From positions 30,823-94,822 of the forward strand of contig NZ_CAKXZS010000010.1 in NCBI RefSeq assembly GCF_935822925.1: a stretch of 64,000 nucleotides of DNA, in the 5' to 3' direction. The notes beneath the pieces are model-generated. The model was given only the letters and a program-made list of their open reading frames with translations, was not told the DNA's origin and made no database searches. How positions within the stretch are numbered: position 1 is the stretch's first letter; the number at the start of each line of letters is the position of its first letter. This document shows, in pieces, positions 28,706 through 37,681 of the stretch. The stretch comes from Mesorhizobium ventifaucium. Lineage in GTDB: Bacteria > Pseudomonadota > Alphaproteobacteria > Rhizobiales > Rhizobiaceae. Made by a program: the position numbers and the translations under genes.

Positions 28706-30529
28706 TCATTCGACGGTGACCGATTTTGCGAGATTGCGCGGCTGGTCGACATCTTTGCCCATGGAGACCGCCGTATGATAGGCAAGAAGCTGTATCGGCA
28801 GCGTGAAGATCATCGGCGCGATAATCTCGTCGACGACCGGCAGCACGATCGTATGCATCGTGTCGAGTTTCGACGCAGCGGCCCCATTTTCATCGGTGAT
28901 GAGGATAATCCGCCCTCCACGGGCGGCCGCTTCCTCCATATTGGAGACGGTCTTGTTGAAAAAACGATCATGTGGCGCGATGACGATCACTGGCATGTTC
29001 TCGTCTATCAATGCGATCGGACCATGCTTCAATTCGCCAGCCGCATAGCCCTCGGCATGGATGTAGGAAATCTCCTTGAGCTTCAGCGCACCTTCCATCG
29101 CCAGTGGGAAACTGGTGCCGCGGCCAAGATACAGGACACCATGACACTTTGACAGTTCGCGCGACAGGAGCTCGATATTTGGCTGGATGCTGTTCAGTAC
29201 CCTGCCCATGACGCCCGGCATTTCGGCAAGGCTCCGGACGAGCGCCTTCACCTCATATTCAGTTAGCGTTCCACGGTCCTTGGCAGCGCCGATGGCGAGT
29301 GTGGCCAGAACCGCAAGCTGGCACGTGAAAGCCTTCGTGGAGGCGACGCCGATCTCCGGGCCGGCAAGGATCGGGAAGACCGCGTCGGCCTCCCGAGCGA
29401 TGGTCGATTCGCGGGCATTGACGACAGCGCCGGTTTTCAGCCCACGCCCCTTGCAGTACCTCAGGGAGGCGAGCGTATCGGCGGTTTCGCCGGATTGCGA
29501 AATGAAAAGAGCCGCCGATTCCGGCGGCAACGGGATCTCCCGGTAGCGGAATTCGGACGCAACGTCGATTTCGACCGGCAGGCGCGCATAGCGCTCGAAC
29601 CAGTATTTTGCGATCAGTCCGGCCAGATAGGCGGTGCCGCAAGCCGAGATCGCCAGGCTCGGGATGCTGGCGAAATCTATGCTAGAAACCGTATCGACGC
29701 GATTCCCTTCGAAGTTGATGTAATGACCGAGCGCACGGGCGATGACCTCGGGCTGCTCGTAAATTTCCTTCTCCATGAAGTGGCGACGGTTGCCCTTATT
29801 GGCCAGGTATGCCCCGGCCGTGGAAGTCTGGCGCGGACGCTCGACGGGATAGCCATCGAAATCGAAGATATCGGCGCCTGCCTTGCCGATAACGGCCCAG
29901 TCGCCGTCGACGAGATATGTGATTGCATTTGTGAAGGGAGCTAGCGCCATGGCGTCAGAGCCCAGGAACATCTCGCCGTCGCCGTGACCGATCGCCAGCG
30001 GTGGTCCATTGCGCGCCGCCATGATGGTCGACGGATCATCCTCGAAGAGAATGGCAAGCGCGTAGGCGCCCCTGACGCGCTTCAGCATGGCGTGCATTGC
30101 CTCACCCCGCCCCATGCCCTCCCGGCGGTGTCTTGCCAAGAGATGCACGACGACCTCGGTGTCGGTGTCGGTCTGGAACTCGGCGCCCGCCGCCGCCAGT
30201 TCGTCCTTCAACTCGGCGAAATTCTCGATAATGCCGTTGTGAACGACGGCCACACCGTCCGTAAAGTGCGGGTGCGCGTTGCGCTCAGTCGGTGCCCCAT
30301 GCGTTGCCCAGCGCGTGTGTGCGATGCCGATGGTGCCACTCAGCGGCTCTTCCTTCAACCTCGTCTCGAGATTGATGAGCTTGCCCTTGGCGCGCCGGCA
30401 GTGCAACGAGCCCTCGGTGATGGTGGCAACGCCGGCTGAGTCATATCCTCGATATTCGAGACGCTTCAAAGCGTCGACCAACCGATCCGACACCGGCTGA
30501 TGCCCAACGATGCCAACAATCCCGCACAT
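28706..30529 (-). CDS. nodM: NodM, glutamine-fructose-6-phosphate aminotransferase
   Basis: The 607-residue enzyme begins MCGIVGIVGHQPVSD, placing the catalytic Cys right after the initiator Met, with the glutaminase motif RLEYRGYDSAGVA and two sugar-isomerase domains (FISQSGETADTLASLRYC; LGRGTSFPLAMEGALKLKE). It makes glucosamine-6-phosphate, the precursor of the Nod factor chitin backbone. I call it nodM rather than housekeeping glmS because a nod box lies 82 bp upstream on the same strand and the gene lies within the conjugative element. Biochemically it is a full GlmS. Confidence 0.93.
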   Translation of the reverse strand: MCGIVGIVGHQPVSDRLVDALKRLEYRGYDSAGVATITEGSLHCRRAKGKLINLETRLKEEPLSGTIGIAHTRWATHGAPTERNAHPHFTDGVAVVHNGIIENFAELKDELAAAGAEFQTDTDTEVVVHLLARHRREGMGRGEAMHAMLKRVRGAYALAILFEDDPSTIMAARNGPPLAIGHGDGEMFLGSDAMALAPFTNAITYLVDGDWAVIGKAGADIFDFDGYPVERPRQTSTAGAYLANKGNRRHFMEKEIYEQPEVIARALGHYINFEGNRVDTVSSIDFASIPSLAISACGTAYLAGLIAKYWFERYARLPVEIDVASEFRYREIPLPPESAALFISQSGETADTLASLRYCKGRGLKTGAVVNARESTIAREADAVFPILAGPEIGVASTKAFTCQLAVLATLAIGAAKDRGTLTEYEVKALVRSLAEMPGVMGRVLNSIQPNIELLSRELSKCHGVLYLGRGTSFPLAMEGALKLKEISYIHAEGYAAGELKHGPIALIDENMPVIVIAPHDRFFNKTVSNMEEAAARGGRIILITDENGAAASKLDTMHTIVLPVVDEIIAPMIFTLPIQLLAYHTAVSMGKDVDQPRNLAKSVTVE

Positions 30530-30610
30530 GATCCTCTCCGAATTCTTCCCGGTAGCCTCAGCCGACCCGAAGGGCACCGCCCGGCGCTGAGCCTCCTAGT
30601 AGAATTCGGT

Positions 30611-30659
30611 AAAACAGGTAAAATCGATTGTTGGGATGGCTGCCATCCAGCCAGTGGAT
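30611..30659 (-). promoter_or_regulatory. Nod box of nodM (NodD binding site)
   Basis: Read on the minus strand it contains ATCCA at 30659, GATG, ATC-N5-CAATCGATTTTACC and a T-rich tail, in the order and spacing of the rhizobial nod box. The ATCGATT core is perfect; a few positions of the 5' half deviate. It ends 82 bp before the nodM ATG. Confidence 0.88.
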
Positions 30660-30856
30660 AGAAGAGGACGTGTTTGACCAGTGAGAAACGGTATGCGCGG
30701 TGCCGGCTTGCGTCCACCAACCGCCAGTTGGGACGAGTTTCCGTAGTCGGTTGAGGCGTAACGATCATCGCAATGTCCGCTTTTTACATGCTGTTGACTC
30801 GCCCAGTTAACGGCCCTTAGATCCATTGACTGCTACAATGCTTATGGTTTTTCAAA

Positions 30857-31117
30857 ATGCCGTTCAAACGGGCCGGTCTATACCCTGCCGATCTCGATCT
30901 ATGCCAACGGGTATTCGACCAGATATGCAGTGACGAGCATATCGCCCGCTCATCGTTGGAGGCCGACCACCTCGCCCTGGATATTTTGGTCGCGTTGGAA
31001 GAAGAGGCTGACGCGGATGAGGCTGAGCTGCTTGAACTCATCAGATCGAAGCGGCGGGCTAATCGTCATCTCAGAAACCCTGCAGAGAGGCATGGCGGAC
31101 GTCTTCGTCGCCGCTGA
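30857..31117 (+). CDS. Hypothetical protein
   Basis: The 86-residue protein (MPFKRAGLYPADLDLCQRVF at the start) has an acidic helical middle (LEEEADADEAELLELIRSKR) and a basic tail. It resembles small unnamed rhizobial proteins with a CQRVFDQICSDE type helix, but I cannot name a family. It is divergent from nodM and has no clear ribosome site. Codon use supports coding in the first 70 residues. Confidence 0.45.
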   Translation: MPFKRAGLYPADLDLCQRVFDQICSDEHIARSSLEADHLALDILVALEEEADADEAELLELIRSKRRANRHLRNPAERHGGRLRRR

Positions 31118-31790
31118 GGGATGCAGTCACCCGGACCTTCCCTTTGCCTGTTCGACTGCCTTGCTGGCCGCCTTGGCAACTCCTGCATGTTTGCTCACGC
31201 GCACTGTCGGCCGTCTGGAACTTGCGCCAAACTCATCAGTTCTGGACAATGCCAAACAGCGCGTGGCTACGATCCTGACTTCCATCGGCATACTGACATC
31301 CCGGCCGGCGGCTCGACGCCCCTCAAGGCGTGGCCTGGAAGCGTCGCAGCCGCCCCCGGCAGCGCGGCGGCCAACCTTGACTGCGTCTCGACACGAGGTC
31401 GGCGCTTCACCGGAAACGACGCAAGGGCAGCGACAAGCACATGCGCAGGAGCCTGCCGCGGCAGTGACCTGAACCAGCAAGCGGCCCCGGGTGTCCTTCC
31501 GCTTTCATCCGGGCTTCGCCGTCAACCCAAAGCGGACAACTGATGTGCTACAAAAACCGGGATGTCTGCCTGAGATCCGCCTGGACTTTCGCAGTTGCGC
31601 TAAATGCGGGCTTCTCTTCTATTGTCAGCGAGATCTGGCGAGGGTTCAACGCCGTTGCGCTGCAGATCGCAGACGATCGTTCCGTGGCGCTGTCCATTGC
31701 GCTAGGCACGGTCAGGGATGCCGATCACATGCGGCGCTTTCGGCGCTCGAACCCGGGCCACAGGAACAGTCCGCAACGGTGTGTCCCCGC
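31118..31790. other. 673-bp stretch without a recognisable gene
   Basis: Several overlapping frames exist on both strands, but none has a family signature, coherent codon use or a good ribosome site. It may be the scrambled 3' flank of the noeI-like pseudogene. Confidence 0.4.
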
Positions 31791-32416
31791 TCACCGGCAT
31801 AGCGAGCCTGTCCGGCAGGCGCGAGCCCGGGTTGCCATCCATGGCGGAGTCTGTGTGGCCCCAGCGATGACATCTGATTCGGCCCTCTGCACATCCATCC
31901 AGATGAAATCGATCTTGCTCAGGTTGGCTTCGCTGCAGCAGTCGTCAAGCCTTCGAGTTTCAACCGATATGGGGTGATCGAACCTAACCCAATCATGTCG
32001 AAAAGATGATTCTTGGGTCGGCGTATCGAGCCAGATCGGTCCCATTCCTTCGCACTTCCGTCTCCGTTGCTTGGATGGAAATCAATACTGCCATTCCGGC
32101 TACTGATCGCGATCTCGAAAAGCCTCACCTTGTCTAGGTAGAGATCCATGTACTTATTAAAGCGGGCAGCCGCTCAAGGGTCGGGCTCAAAGCAGTAGAG
32201 CTGAGCCCTTGGGCAAAGCCTGAGAAAACGTCGCGTATCGGTTCCGTCATTGCAGCCGATGTCCAGGATGACGGGATTGGGCTTTTGAAGGAGTGAAACA
32301 ATCTGCCGACGTAACTTCAACGAAGACACCGGTTCGCGCACACACTCCAGAAGCTCTTGCCAGAGCCGCTGCATGGAGATTGGTAGGGTCTCCCAGGAAG
32401 GCCGAAATATTTCCAT
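31791..32416 (-). pseudogene. FkbM-type methyltransferase, noeI-like, nonsense and frameshift
   Basis: The frame from 32416 reads an SAM-binding motif (PVILDIGCNDGTDTRRFLRL), LYCFEPDP, then a TGA at 32174-32176 where an Arg CGA codon would fit. The same frame continues (AAARFNKYMDLYLDKVRLFE) until a four-T run at 32001-32004, where one missing base shifts it into the frame with RFDHPISVETRRLDD and IDFIWMDVQRAESDVIAG, the FkbM core. The C-terminal third is lost after that. FkbM enzymes include NoeI, the 2-O-methyltransferase of Nod factor fucose, and a nod box lies 212 bp upstream. The gene is dead here; the exact noeI identity is inference. Confidence 0.75.
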
Positions 32417-32627
32417 TGAACTCGTCCTCAGCGCCTTGAATGCAGCCGTGCCGCCTTATGGGAGTGTAGGTCACCCCGAACTTAGGGCCGGCACCGGGCA
32501 ACTTGGATTGCTTTCGATTGGTCCTGCGGCGTCGGCCGGGTTCACAAGTCTTCCTGAAGAAGGGGAGGGCGCACTCCTTAGTAGACCCGTTTCCGCCGAC
32601 CGACGTTTTCACATCCGCTATTATCCA

Positions 32628-32675
32628 TAATTGGTAAAATCGATTGTGTTGATGGAACGCATGCGCGCGATGCAT
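32628..32675 (-). promoter_or_regulatory. Second nod box, facing the noeI-like pseudogene
   Basis: On the minus strand: ATGCAT-N2-CGCG, CATG, ATC-N5-CAATCGATTTTACCAAT, with the consensus spacing and about three mismatches over 47 bases. The 3' half is better conserved than in the nodM box. Its only downstream candidate is the broken methyltransferase gene. Confidence 0.85.
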
Positions 32676-33202
32676 ACATACCTGCCAGGCGCCTGTGACA
32701 GGCTGAGCGAGGACGATGCTTCGGCGGGTCACCGTCCCTCCGAGACTTTTCACCATCATATGGGGGTTGACGCTTCCCGCGGTTCACCAGGAAACGAAGG
32801 TCCGCAGCGCCCATCGGCTCTCGGCGGCATGCCACAAGTCGCTGGGTTCGACCTACGCGGCGACTGCGTCAAGATCCGCCCGACCCAAAGCGTCACCCAT
32901 CCGAGGGCTACATCTCGCGGCACGCCGAACTGCTGGGCAGCAGGGCATCCGCACTCAGCATGCCGCCGGACGACTATTTCAACGACGCGCTTGCGACCGC
33001 GTTCGCGCGGATGGCAGCGCCGCTCCAAGTTCAACAACAACGTGCCCGTATGCTCGACGCAAACATGTCATCTGAAGCGCTCGGCTGTTCCTCAAAGCCC
33101 GTGATCGTCTGCGCGCCGGCAGCCGATCGACCTGCCCCGATGCGCAATGGCCAATCTTGCGGGTGCGGCGATGGTTGAGGCCCGCATAGCCCGAACGCGA
33201 TC
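32676..33202. other. 527-bp region with one unidentified coding-like segment
   Basis: On the plus strand, near 32905-33060, a frame reads SEGYISRHAELLGSRASALS followed by MPPDDYFNDALATAFARMAA, which looks like genuine protein sequence, but the frame is open only locally and no start, family or ribosome site is visible. It is probably a gene fragment. Confidence 0.35.
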
Positions 33203-34126
33203 CTACGATTGCGCTGCCGCATTGGCGACCACAAAGACGGCATAGAGCGACTGTCGCGCCGTTATGAACAGGCGATTGCGCTTGGGGCCGCCGAAGGTGA
33301 GGTTGGCGACCGTCTCGGGGATGCGGATCTTGCCGATCAGCGTGCCGTCGGGATCGAAGCAATGGACGCCGTCGCCGGCCCCTGCCCAGACGCGGCCGGC
33401 CGTGTCAACCCTGAACCCGTCGAAAAGGCCGGCCGTGCATGTCGCAAAAACGCCGAGCTCGCGCAGACCGCTGCCCTCGACGGCGAACTTGCGGATGTGC
33501 CGTGGCCCATCCTTCTCATGCGTAACGCCGGTGTCGCCCACATAGAGCATCGTCTCGTCCGCCGAGAAGGCAAGCCCGTTGGGTTTCGCCATGATCGAGA
33601 CGACGCACACCACCTCACCCGTTGCGGGATCAGTGCGGTAGACATGGCAGCCCTCGATCTCCTGCTCGGCGCGGTCGCCCTCATAGTCCGTGGCGATGCC
33701 GTACGATGGATCGGAAAACCAGATGGTGCCGTCCGAGCGAACCACAACGTCGTTCGGTGAGTTCAACCGCTTGCCTTCGAAACGATCGGCGATCACCGTG
33801 ATCGAGCCGTCGTGCTCGGTGCGCGTGACGCGCCGCGCCCGATGCTCGCAGGTAACCAGCCGCCCCTGCGTGTCGACTGTGTTCCCGTTGGCGTTGTTGG
33901 ACGGCGCGCGGAAGATCGAGACCACGCCATTGGTGTCGTCATAGCGCATAATCCGATCGTTCGGGATGTCCGAGAACACCAAGTAGCGGCCGGCGGCAAA
34001 CCAGGCCGGACCCTCGAGCCAGCGGCCACCCGTCCACAGCCGCTCGACCGCCGCATGGCCGACGAACCGGCGCTCGAAACGCTCGTCCAGAACTTCGAAT
34101 CCGGCGCCTTCAATATCTCCGAACAT
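33203..34126 (-). CDS. SMP-30/gluconolactonase family protein
   Basis: The 307-residue protein has the beta-propeller signature of the SMP-30/LRE family: LEGPAWFAAGRYLVFSDIPN, the metal-binding stretch KRLNSPNDVVVRSDGTIWFS, and KPNGLAFSADETMLYVGDTG. Family members hydrolyse sugar lactones (gluconolactone, arabinolactone) and some act on other lactones. No signal peptide is visible, so it should be cytoplasmic. It stands alone between the nod genes and rlxS. A sugar-acid role is more likely than quorum quenching, but substrate cannot be read from sequence. Confidence 0.85.
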   Translation of the reverse strand: MFGDIEGAGFEVLDERFERRFVGHAAVERLWTGGRWLEGPAWFAAGRYLVFSDIPNDRIMRYDDTNGVVSIFRAPSNNANGNTVDTQGRLVTCEHRARRVTRTEHDGSITVIADRFEGKRLNSPNDVVVRSDGTIWFSDPSYGIATDYEGDRAEQEIEGCHVYRTDPATGEVVCVVSIMAKPNGLAFSADETMLYVGDTGVTHEKDGPRHIRKFAVEGSGLRELGVFATCTAGLFDGFRVDTAGRVWAGAGDGVHCFDPDGTLIGKIRIPETVANLTFGGPKRNRLFITARQSLYAVFVVANAAAQS

Positions 34127-34669
34127 GGCTGCTTCTCCATGACATCAGCTTATCGATAGCCGTCGTTTGAAGACGACTCGCGCTGCTATGCGTCCATCCG
34201 CAATTAGTATGCCGGTTGCGGGCAGAGCTTAGCAGCGGTACGGTCGTGGTCGGCGTTGACTCTTACTTATTTTCTCCACTGACCCGCGCTCATGCTGATT
34301 TTGTTGCGCGTCGTCTGGCGCGAAAGATTTTCGGCTTTCGGAGAGACTCATCGGCTCGATTGTGGCGATCGTTACGACTGCGGCAGCGTCAGCGGCGAGG
34401 TCCGGAACAGGGCGGATCCCGGTCTCGAAGCGCCGCCGCGTGCGGGTGCGTGAGTACCTGCTCTGAGTCACGTAGTGACTGCCCAGGGTTTCCCATTGAG
34501 ATCGACCAGCGATCCCGGGATGTCGTTCTGATTCGATGGCCCACGGCCGCGGCGACCGAATGTAATTGCCCCGCGTCGACAATCGGCTATCGCAGGGTGT
34601 CGCGACCTGCTCACAGCAGGCGGATGTTGCGACGGAAGCGTTGTCGGTGATGACGATGGACGGCTCCGG
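34127..34669. other. 543-bp intergenic stretch
   Basis: No frame with a family signature, ribosome site or coherent codon use. No nod box or strong dyad is visible. It separates the lactonase from the relaxase module. Confidence 0.4.
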
Positions 34670-34861
34670 TCATGACTTCGCTCTTGGACATTTGAGGACG
34701 GTCGGCCGACCGTCTTTCATCTCCTCTTCGTTTACCCTTCGCGCTCGGCACGCCTCGACCATGTCCTCTCGACAGAGCATCGTTCGGTCACTTCCGGACA
34801 AGATTCCGTGCAGCCATGTCACGAAACGCTCGGCCCGCTCCTCTGTCGGCCAATAGTCCAT
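34670..34861 (-). CDS. Small hypothetical protein overlapping the rlxS 3' end
   Basis: The 63-residue protein begins MDYWPTEERAERFVTWLHGI and is mostly charged helix, without membrane segment or cysteine pair. A very strong ribosome site (GGGGAGGGGA) lies four to five bases before the ATG, and the frame overlaps the last 43 bases of rlxS, so it is likely translated after it. Function unknown; it might be an accessory relaxosome protein. Confidence 0.55.
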   Translation of the reverse strand: MDYWPTEERAERFVTWLHGILSGSDRTMLCREDMVEACRARRVNEEEMKDGRPTVLKCPRAKS

Positions 34862-36789
34862 GAAATCCCCTCCCCGCGCATGATCCCGGACACCTCCTTG
34901 CCGATGTGCCGATCGAGCACTGGCCGCCATGGCACGAGCGTGAACTCGCGCGACTTCTCGATGACGGCGTATTGGCCGCTGGCAAGCTCGACCGATCGGC
35001 GCAGCGTGCCTTCTACCCGAACCCCGGGCTTCGCTTCGGAATACGACAGTCCAAGTTCGTCCGACAGCTGACCGGCAACACGGTTCAGCTCGCGGTGGCG
35101 CAGGATGGAAAGCATATTCGAGCGGAAAACGATCCTACCCTGGTCTTCATGCGCCAAGCCTTGCACGATGAGCCATTGCCGCCGGCGGACCTGCACCTCA
35201 CGCACCTCACGGCCGAAGCCCGAGTTGCGCAACCCCTCTGGTTCATCGGAAACCAACTCCCGGTCGATCCATGTGGCGCCGTCGAAGCCGACTTGGCGTT
35301 CCAGCGACAAAAAGGAGAGCTTCTCGACTGTCACAGGCTCCGCCCTGGCCCGCAGCCGCTCGTATTCCGATGCGCGATCGAGATGATCCGGCGCGATGAT
35401 CCACGTGCCGTCCGGCTCGCGCTCGACAGCCCGGGTGGCGCGCCGGATCGCCTCCAGCCGGCGCACATGCGTTTCGGCAAAGCTTTCGGTGGCCGACGGA
35501 TCATGCCTCAGGTGGATATCGACGTTGTAACGGCCGCCATGTGCGGCGGCGATCTCGGCGGTCGTCCGATCAACCTGCCTGGGCTCGGTGTTCCGCGGTG
35601 TGACCCGGACGATGCAGCTATCAGGCGTCGGTTCGGTGCCTTCGCCTTTGCCGATGTCGATGTAATGGGTTCTTCCATCCACCCCGTCGATGATGAGGTA
35701 ATGACGGTCGTTGATCTCGTCGGCCAGCCCGCGCCCGACAACGCAGCCGACGACACGCTGGGCCTGCTCACCGGATCGATCGTGGATCACCCAATCGGCG
35801 GCACTGCGGGCGAGCCCTTTGCCTGTGAGCTCGCGGTGCATGGTCTTGATGATGTCACCGCGCTCGCCGATGCCGCGCAATGTGGCTTCGAGCTGGCCAT
35901 CGAGGCGCCAGCGACCCGACCCGACCTCTTCTGCCAAGCCCATCCGCTCGAGCTTGCGCAGCCGGCCCTGGTGCAGCGTCTGACGAAAGGCCTCGGGCCC
36001 GTCCGTCGAAACAAGTCCGTCATCGTCGCGCATGCGCAGCAGCTGCCGGTCGATGCTGGTGAAGCGTTCCTGCTCCATTTCCTGGCGCAGGCGGTGCTCG
36101 ATCTCGTGGTCGGTGCGCGGACCGAGATCGAGGCTGACCAGCTCGGCCGCGCGCTCGCGGATGCCCCTCGAGATGTATTCCCGCGCTATGACGAGGTTCT
36201 CGCCGCGATCGTCCTTGCCACGCACGATGATGTGGGTGTGCGGATAGCCGGTATTGAAATGATCCACGGCAACCCAATCAAGCCTCGTGCCGAGGTCCTC
36301 CTCCATCTGCGCCATGAGCCGACGGGTCAGCGGCTTGAGGTCGTCATACTCGATGCCGTCTTCTGGCGCGACGATGAAGCGGAACTGATGCCGGTCGCCA
36401 TCTGCGCGATCGACAAACGCCTTACCGTCGACGCGGTCGCTATCGGCACCGTACAGCTCGCCAGGCGCACCTTCCCTGGTGACACCGTCGCGCTGGATGT
36501 AGCGCAGATGCGCACGCGCTCCGTCCGCGCCCTTGCCGGCCAGTTTTACGATCCGGGCCTTGACGACGACGCGACGCTGACGGAAGGCAGCATAACGATC
36601 GCGCGATTTCAGCAGCGCGGCGGCCGCTCCGCCGCGCCCTGCCCGGCTGCCGTTAAAGCGGCCGCCGCGCTGGGGCCGGCCGCCGGCTCTGTTGATCGCC
36701 GCCCGGACCTGGCTGGCGAAGCGTTTGCCTGCCTTCGAGCCGCGCGAGCCTATTCTGCCGAGCTTCGGCCTGAATTCGTCATCCTGCAT
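34819..36789 (-). CDS. rlxS: RlxS relaxase (VirD2-like, DUF3363)
   Basis: The 656-residue protein has a basic N-terminus, the relaxase motif III GYPHTHIIVRGKDDRGENL near residue 180, and the DUF3363 C-terminal half ending VSWTIGRQRSGPSVS-like (here ISWTIGRQRSG). Relaxases of this type nick oriT and stay covalently bound to the 5' end during transfer. The candidate active tyrosine lies in HLRYIQRDGV. The gene begins 128 bp downstream of a nic-like site. Length is normal. Confidence 0.92.
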   Translation of the reverse strand: MQDDEFRPKLGRIGSRGSKAGKRFASQVRAAINRAGGRPQRGGRFNGSRAGRGGAAAALLKSRDRYAAFRQRRVVVKARIVKLAGKGADGARAHLRYIQRDGVTREGAPGELYGADSDRVDGKAFVDRADGDRHQFRFIVAPEDGIEYDDLKPLTRRLMAQMEEDLGTRLDWVAVDHFNTGYPHTHIIVRGKDDRGENLVIAREYISRGIRERAAELVSLDLGPRTDHEIEHRLRQEMEQERFTSIDRQLLRMRDDDGLVSTDGPEAFRQTLHQGRLRKLERMGLAEEVGSGRWRLDGQLEATLRGIGERGDIIKTMHRELTGKGLARSAADWVIHDRSGEQAQRVVGCVVGRGLADEINDRHYLIIDGVDGRTHYIDIGKGEGTEPTPDSCIVRVTPRNTEPRQVDRTTAEIAAAHGGRYNVDIHLRHDPSATESFAETHVRRLEAIRRATRAVEREPDGTWIIAPDHLDRASEYERLRARAEPVTVEKLSFLSLERQVGFDGATWIDRELVSDEPEGLRNSGFGREVREVQVRRRQWLIVQGLAHEDQGRIVFRSNMLSILRHRELNRVAGQLSDELGLSYSEAKPGVRVEGTLRRSVELASGQYAVIEKSREFTLVPWRPVLDRHIGKEVSGIMRGEGISWTIGRQRSGPSVS

Positions 36790-36895
36790 CGTGGCCTCCC
36801 AGAAATCTCAAGCAGAGTCAGATACTTGCGTGTCCCACACTCCCGGCTCTGCCAGCAGCCTCCGGGAAAAACGATGTGCAGACAAAGACTTCGCC

Positions 36896-36924
36896 GCCTC
36901 CTGGAGGCATTGCCTTTATCTTGC
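36896..36924 (-). other. Candidate origin of transfer (oriT)
   Basis: In the gap between rlxS and the transglycosylase, an inverted repeat GCCTCC-T-GGAGGC (36896-36908) is followed eight bases later by TATCTTGC (36917-36924), one base off the nic consensus TATCCTGC of IncP/VirD2-type relaxases. Inverted repeat, short spacer and nic sequence next to the relaxase gene is the usual oriT arrangement. Position and consensus only; no functional evidence. Confidence 0.45.
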
Positions 36925-36994
36925 CTTACGCCGCCCTTCCGCTTTCCGGCTTCCGCACCCCCCGCCCCGCAAAACCGCGCCCCCGCTCGCCGAG

Positions 36995-37681
36995 TCACCC
37001 GCCATTCGGCTCGTTCGTCCGAGCGCGATTGACGCGCAGCGGCACAAAGAGATCGCCTTTCGCTTCGCCGGCGCGAACGCCGTTACGAAGGAAGAAGAGC
37101 GAGCGGCCGGAGGGAGCGTTTTGGCTGTTTGGCGCCTTGGAGTCCCCTTCGAATTCATCAATGTCGTCCGCCGAAATCCCCGTCCCCCTGAGCTGTTTGA
37201 GATAGGCAACCGTCTCCTTCGGCAGCGGCTTCCCACGCTTCAAATGCTCTTCGTAGCGCTCGGGTCCTGCGTTGTAGGCGGCAAACAGGCCGGGGAATCC
37301 GAAGCGGTCAAACATGGCGCTGAGATAGGCGGTTCCGGCGAGAATATTGTCACGCGGATCGTGCGGATCGGCTCCCAGATCGTATTCGGCACGCATGTCC
37401 TCATACGTTTCCGGCATCACCTGCATGAGGCCCATTGCGCCCGCGCGTGAGGTAATTGGGCGGCCGTCGAGCATGGTCTTGCCGCCGCTTTCGGCATCCA
37501 TGACGGCGTAAATCCAGGCCTGAGGAATACGGAAGCGTCTGCTTGCTTCGCCTGTGAACTCGTGCCACCTTTGAAGGTGCGGAATTTGGGAGATGGCGAC
37601 CGGCTCAGCGCCGGTCGAGGCGGAACAGGCGCATGGCGCAAAGGCGATCATGCCGAACATCAGCAGGGTCACTCGGTCCAT
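36995..37681 (-). CDS. Conjugal lytic transglycosylase (SLT domain)
   Basis: The 228-residue protein starts MDRVTLLMFGMIAFAPCACS, a signal peptide, with a possible lipobox Cys. The SLT fold follows: catalytic Glu in YAVMDAESGGKT, SRAGAMGLMQVMPETY, and AYNAGPERYEEH. It opens peptidoglycan for the transfer apparatus (VirB1-like role). Its start overlaps the end of traF by 13 bases. The order rdfS-traF-transglycosylase-rlxS suggests one operon. Confidence 0.9.
   Translation of the reverse strand: MDRVTLLMFGMIAFAPCACSASTGAEPVAISQIPHLQRWHEFTGEASRRFRIPQAWIYAVMDAESGGKTMLDGRPITSRAGAMGLMQVMPETYEDMRAEYDLGADPHDPRDNILAGTAYLSAMFDRFGFPGLFAAYNAGPERYEEHLKRGKPLPKETVAYLKQLRGTGISADDIDEFEGDSKAPNSQNAPSGRSLFFLRNGVRAGEAKGDLFVPLRVNRARTNEPNGG

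Noticed and set aside
30821..30841. A third nod box near ATCCATTGACTG
   Set aside because: Only the first six bases fit; the conserved ATCGATTTTACC half is missing.
32247..32759. A 170-codon minus-strand frame spanning the second nod box
   Set aside because: It runs through the nod box and overlaps the FkbM start in another frame; composition is not protein-like.
34906..37032. A 708-codon plus-strand frame opposite the relaxase gene
   Set aside because: It is the antisense of rlxS in GC-rich DNA. The minus strand has the relaxase motifs; the plus translation has none.
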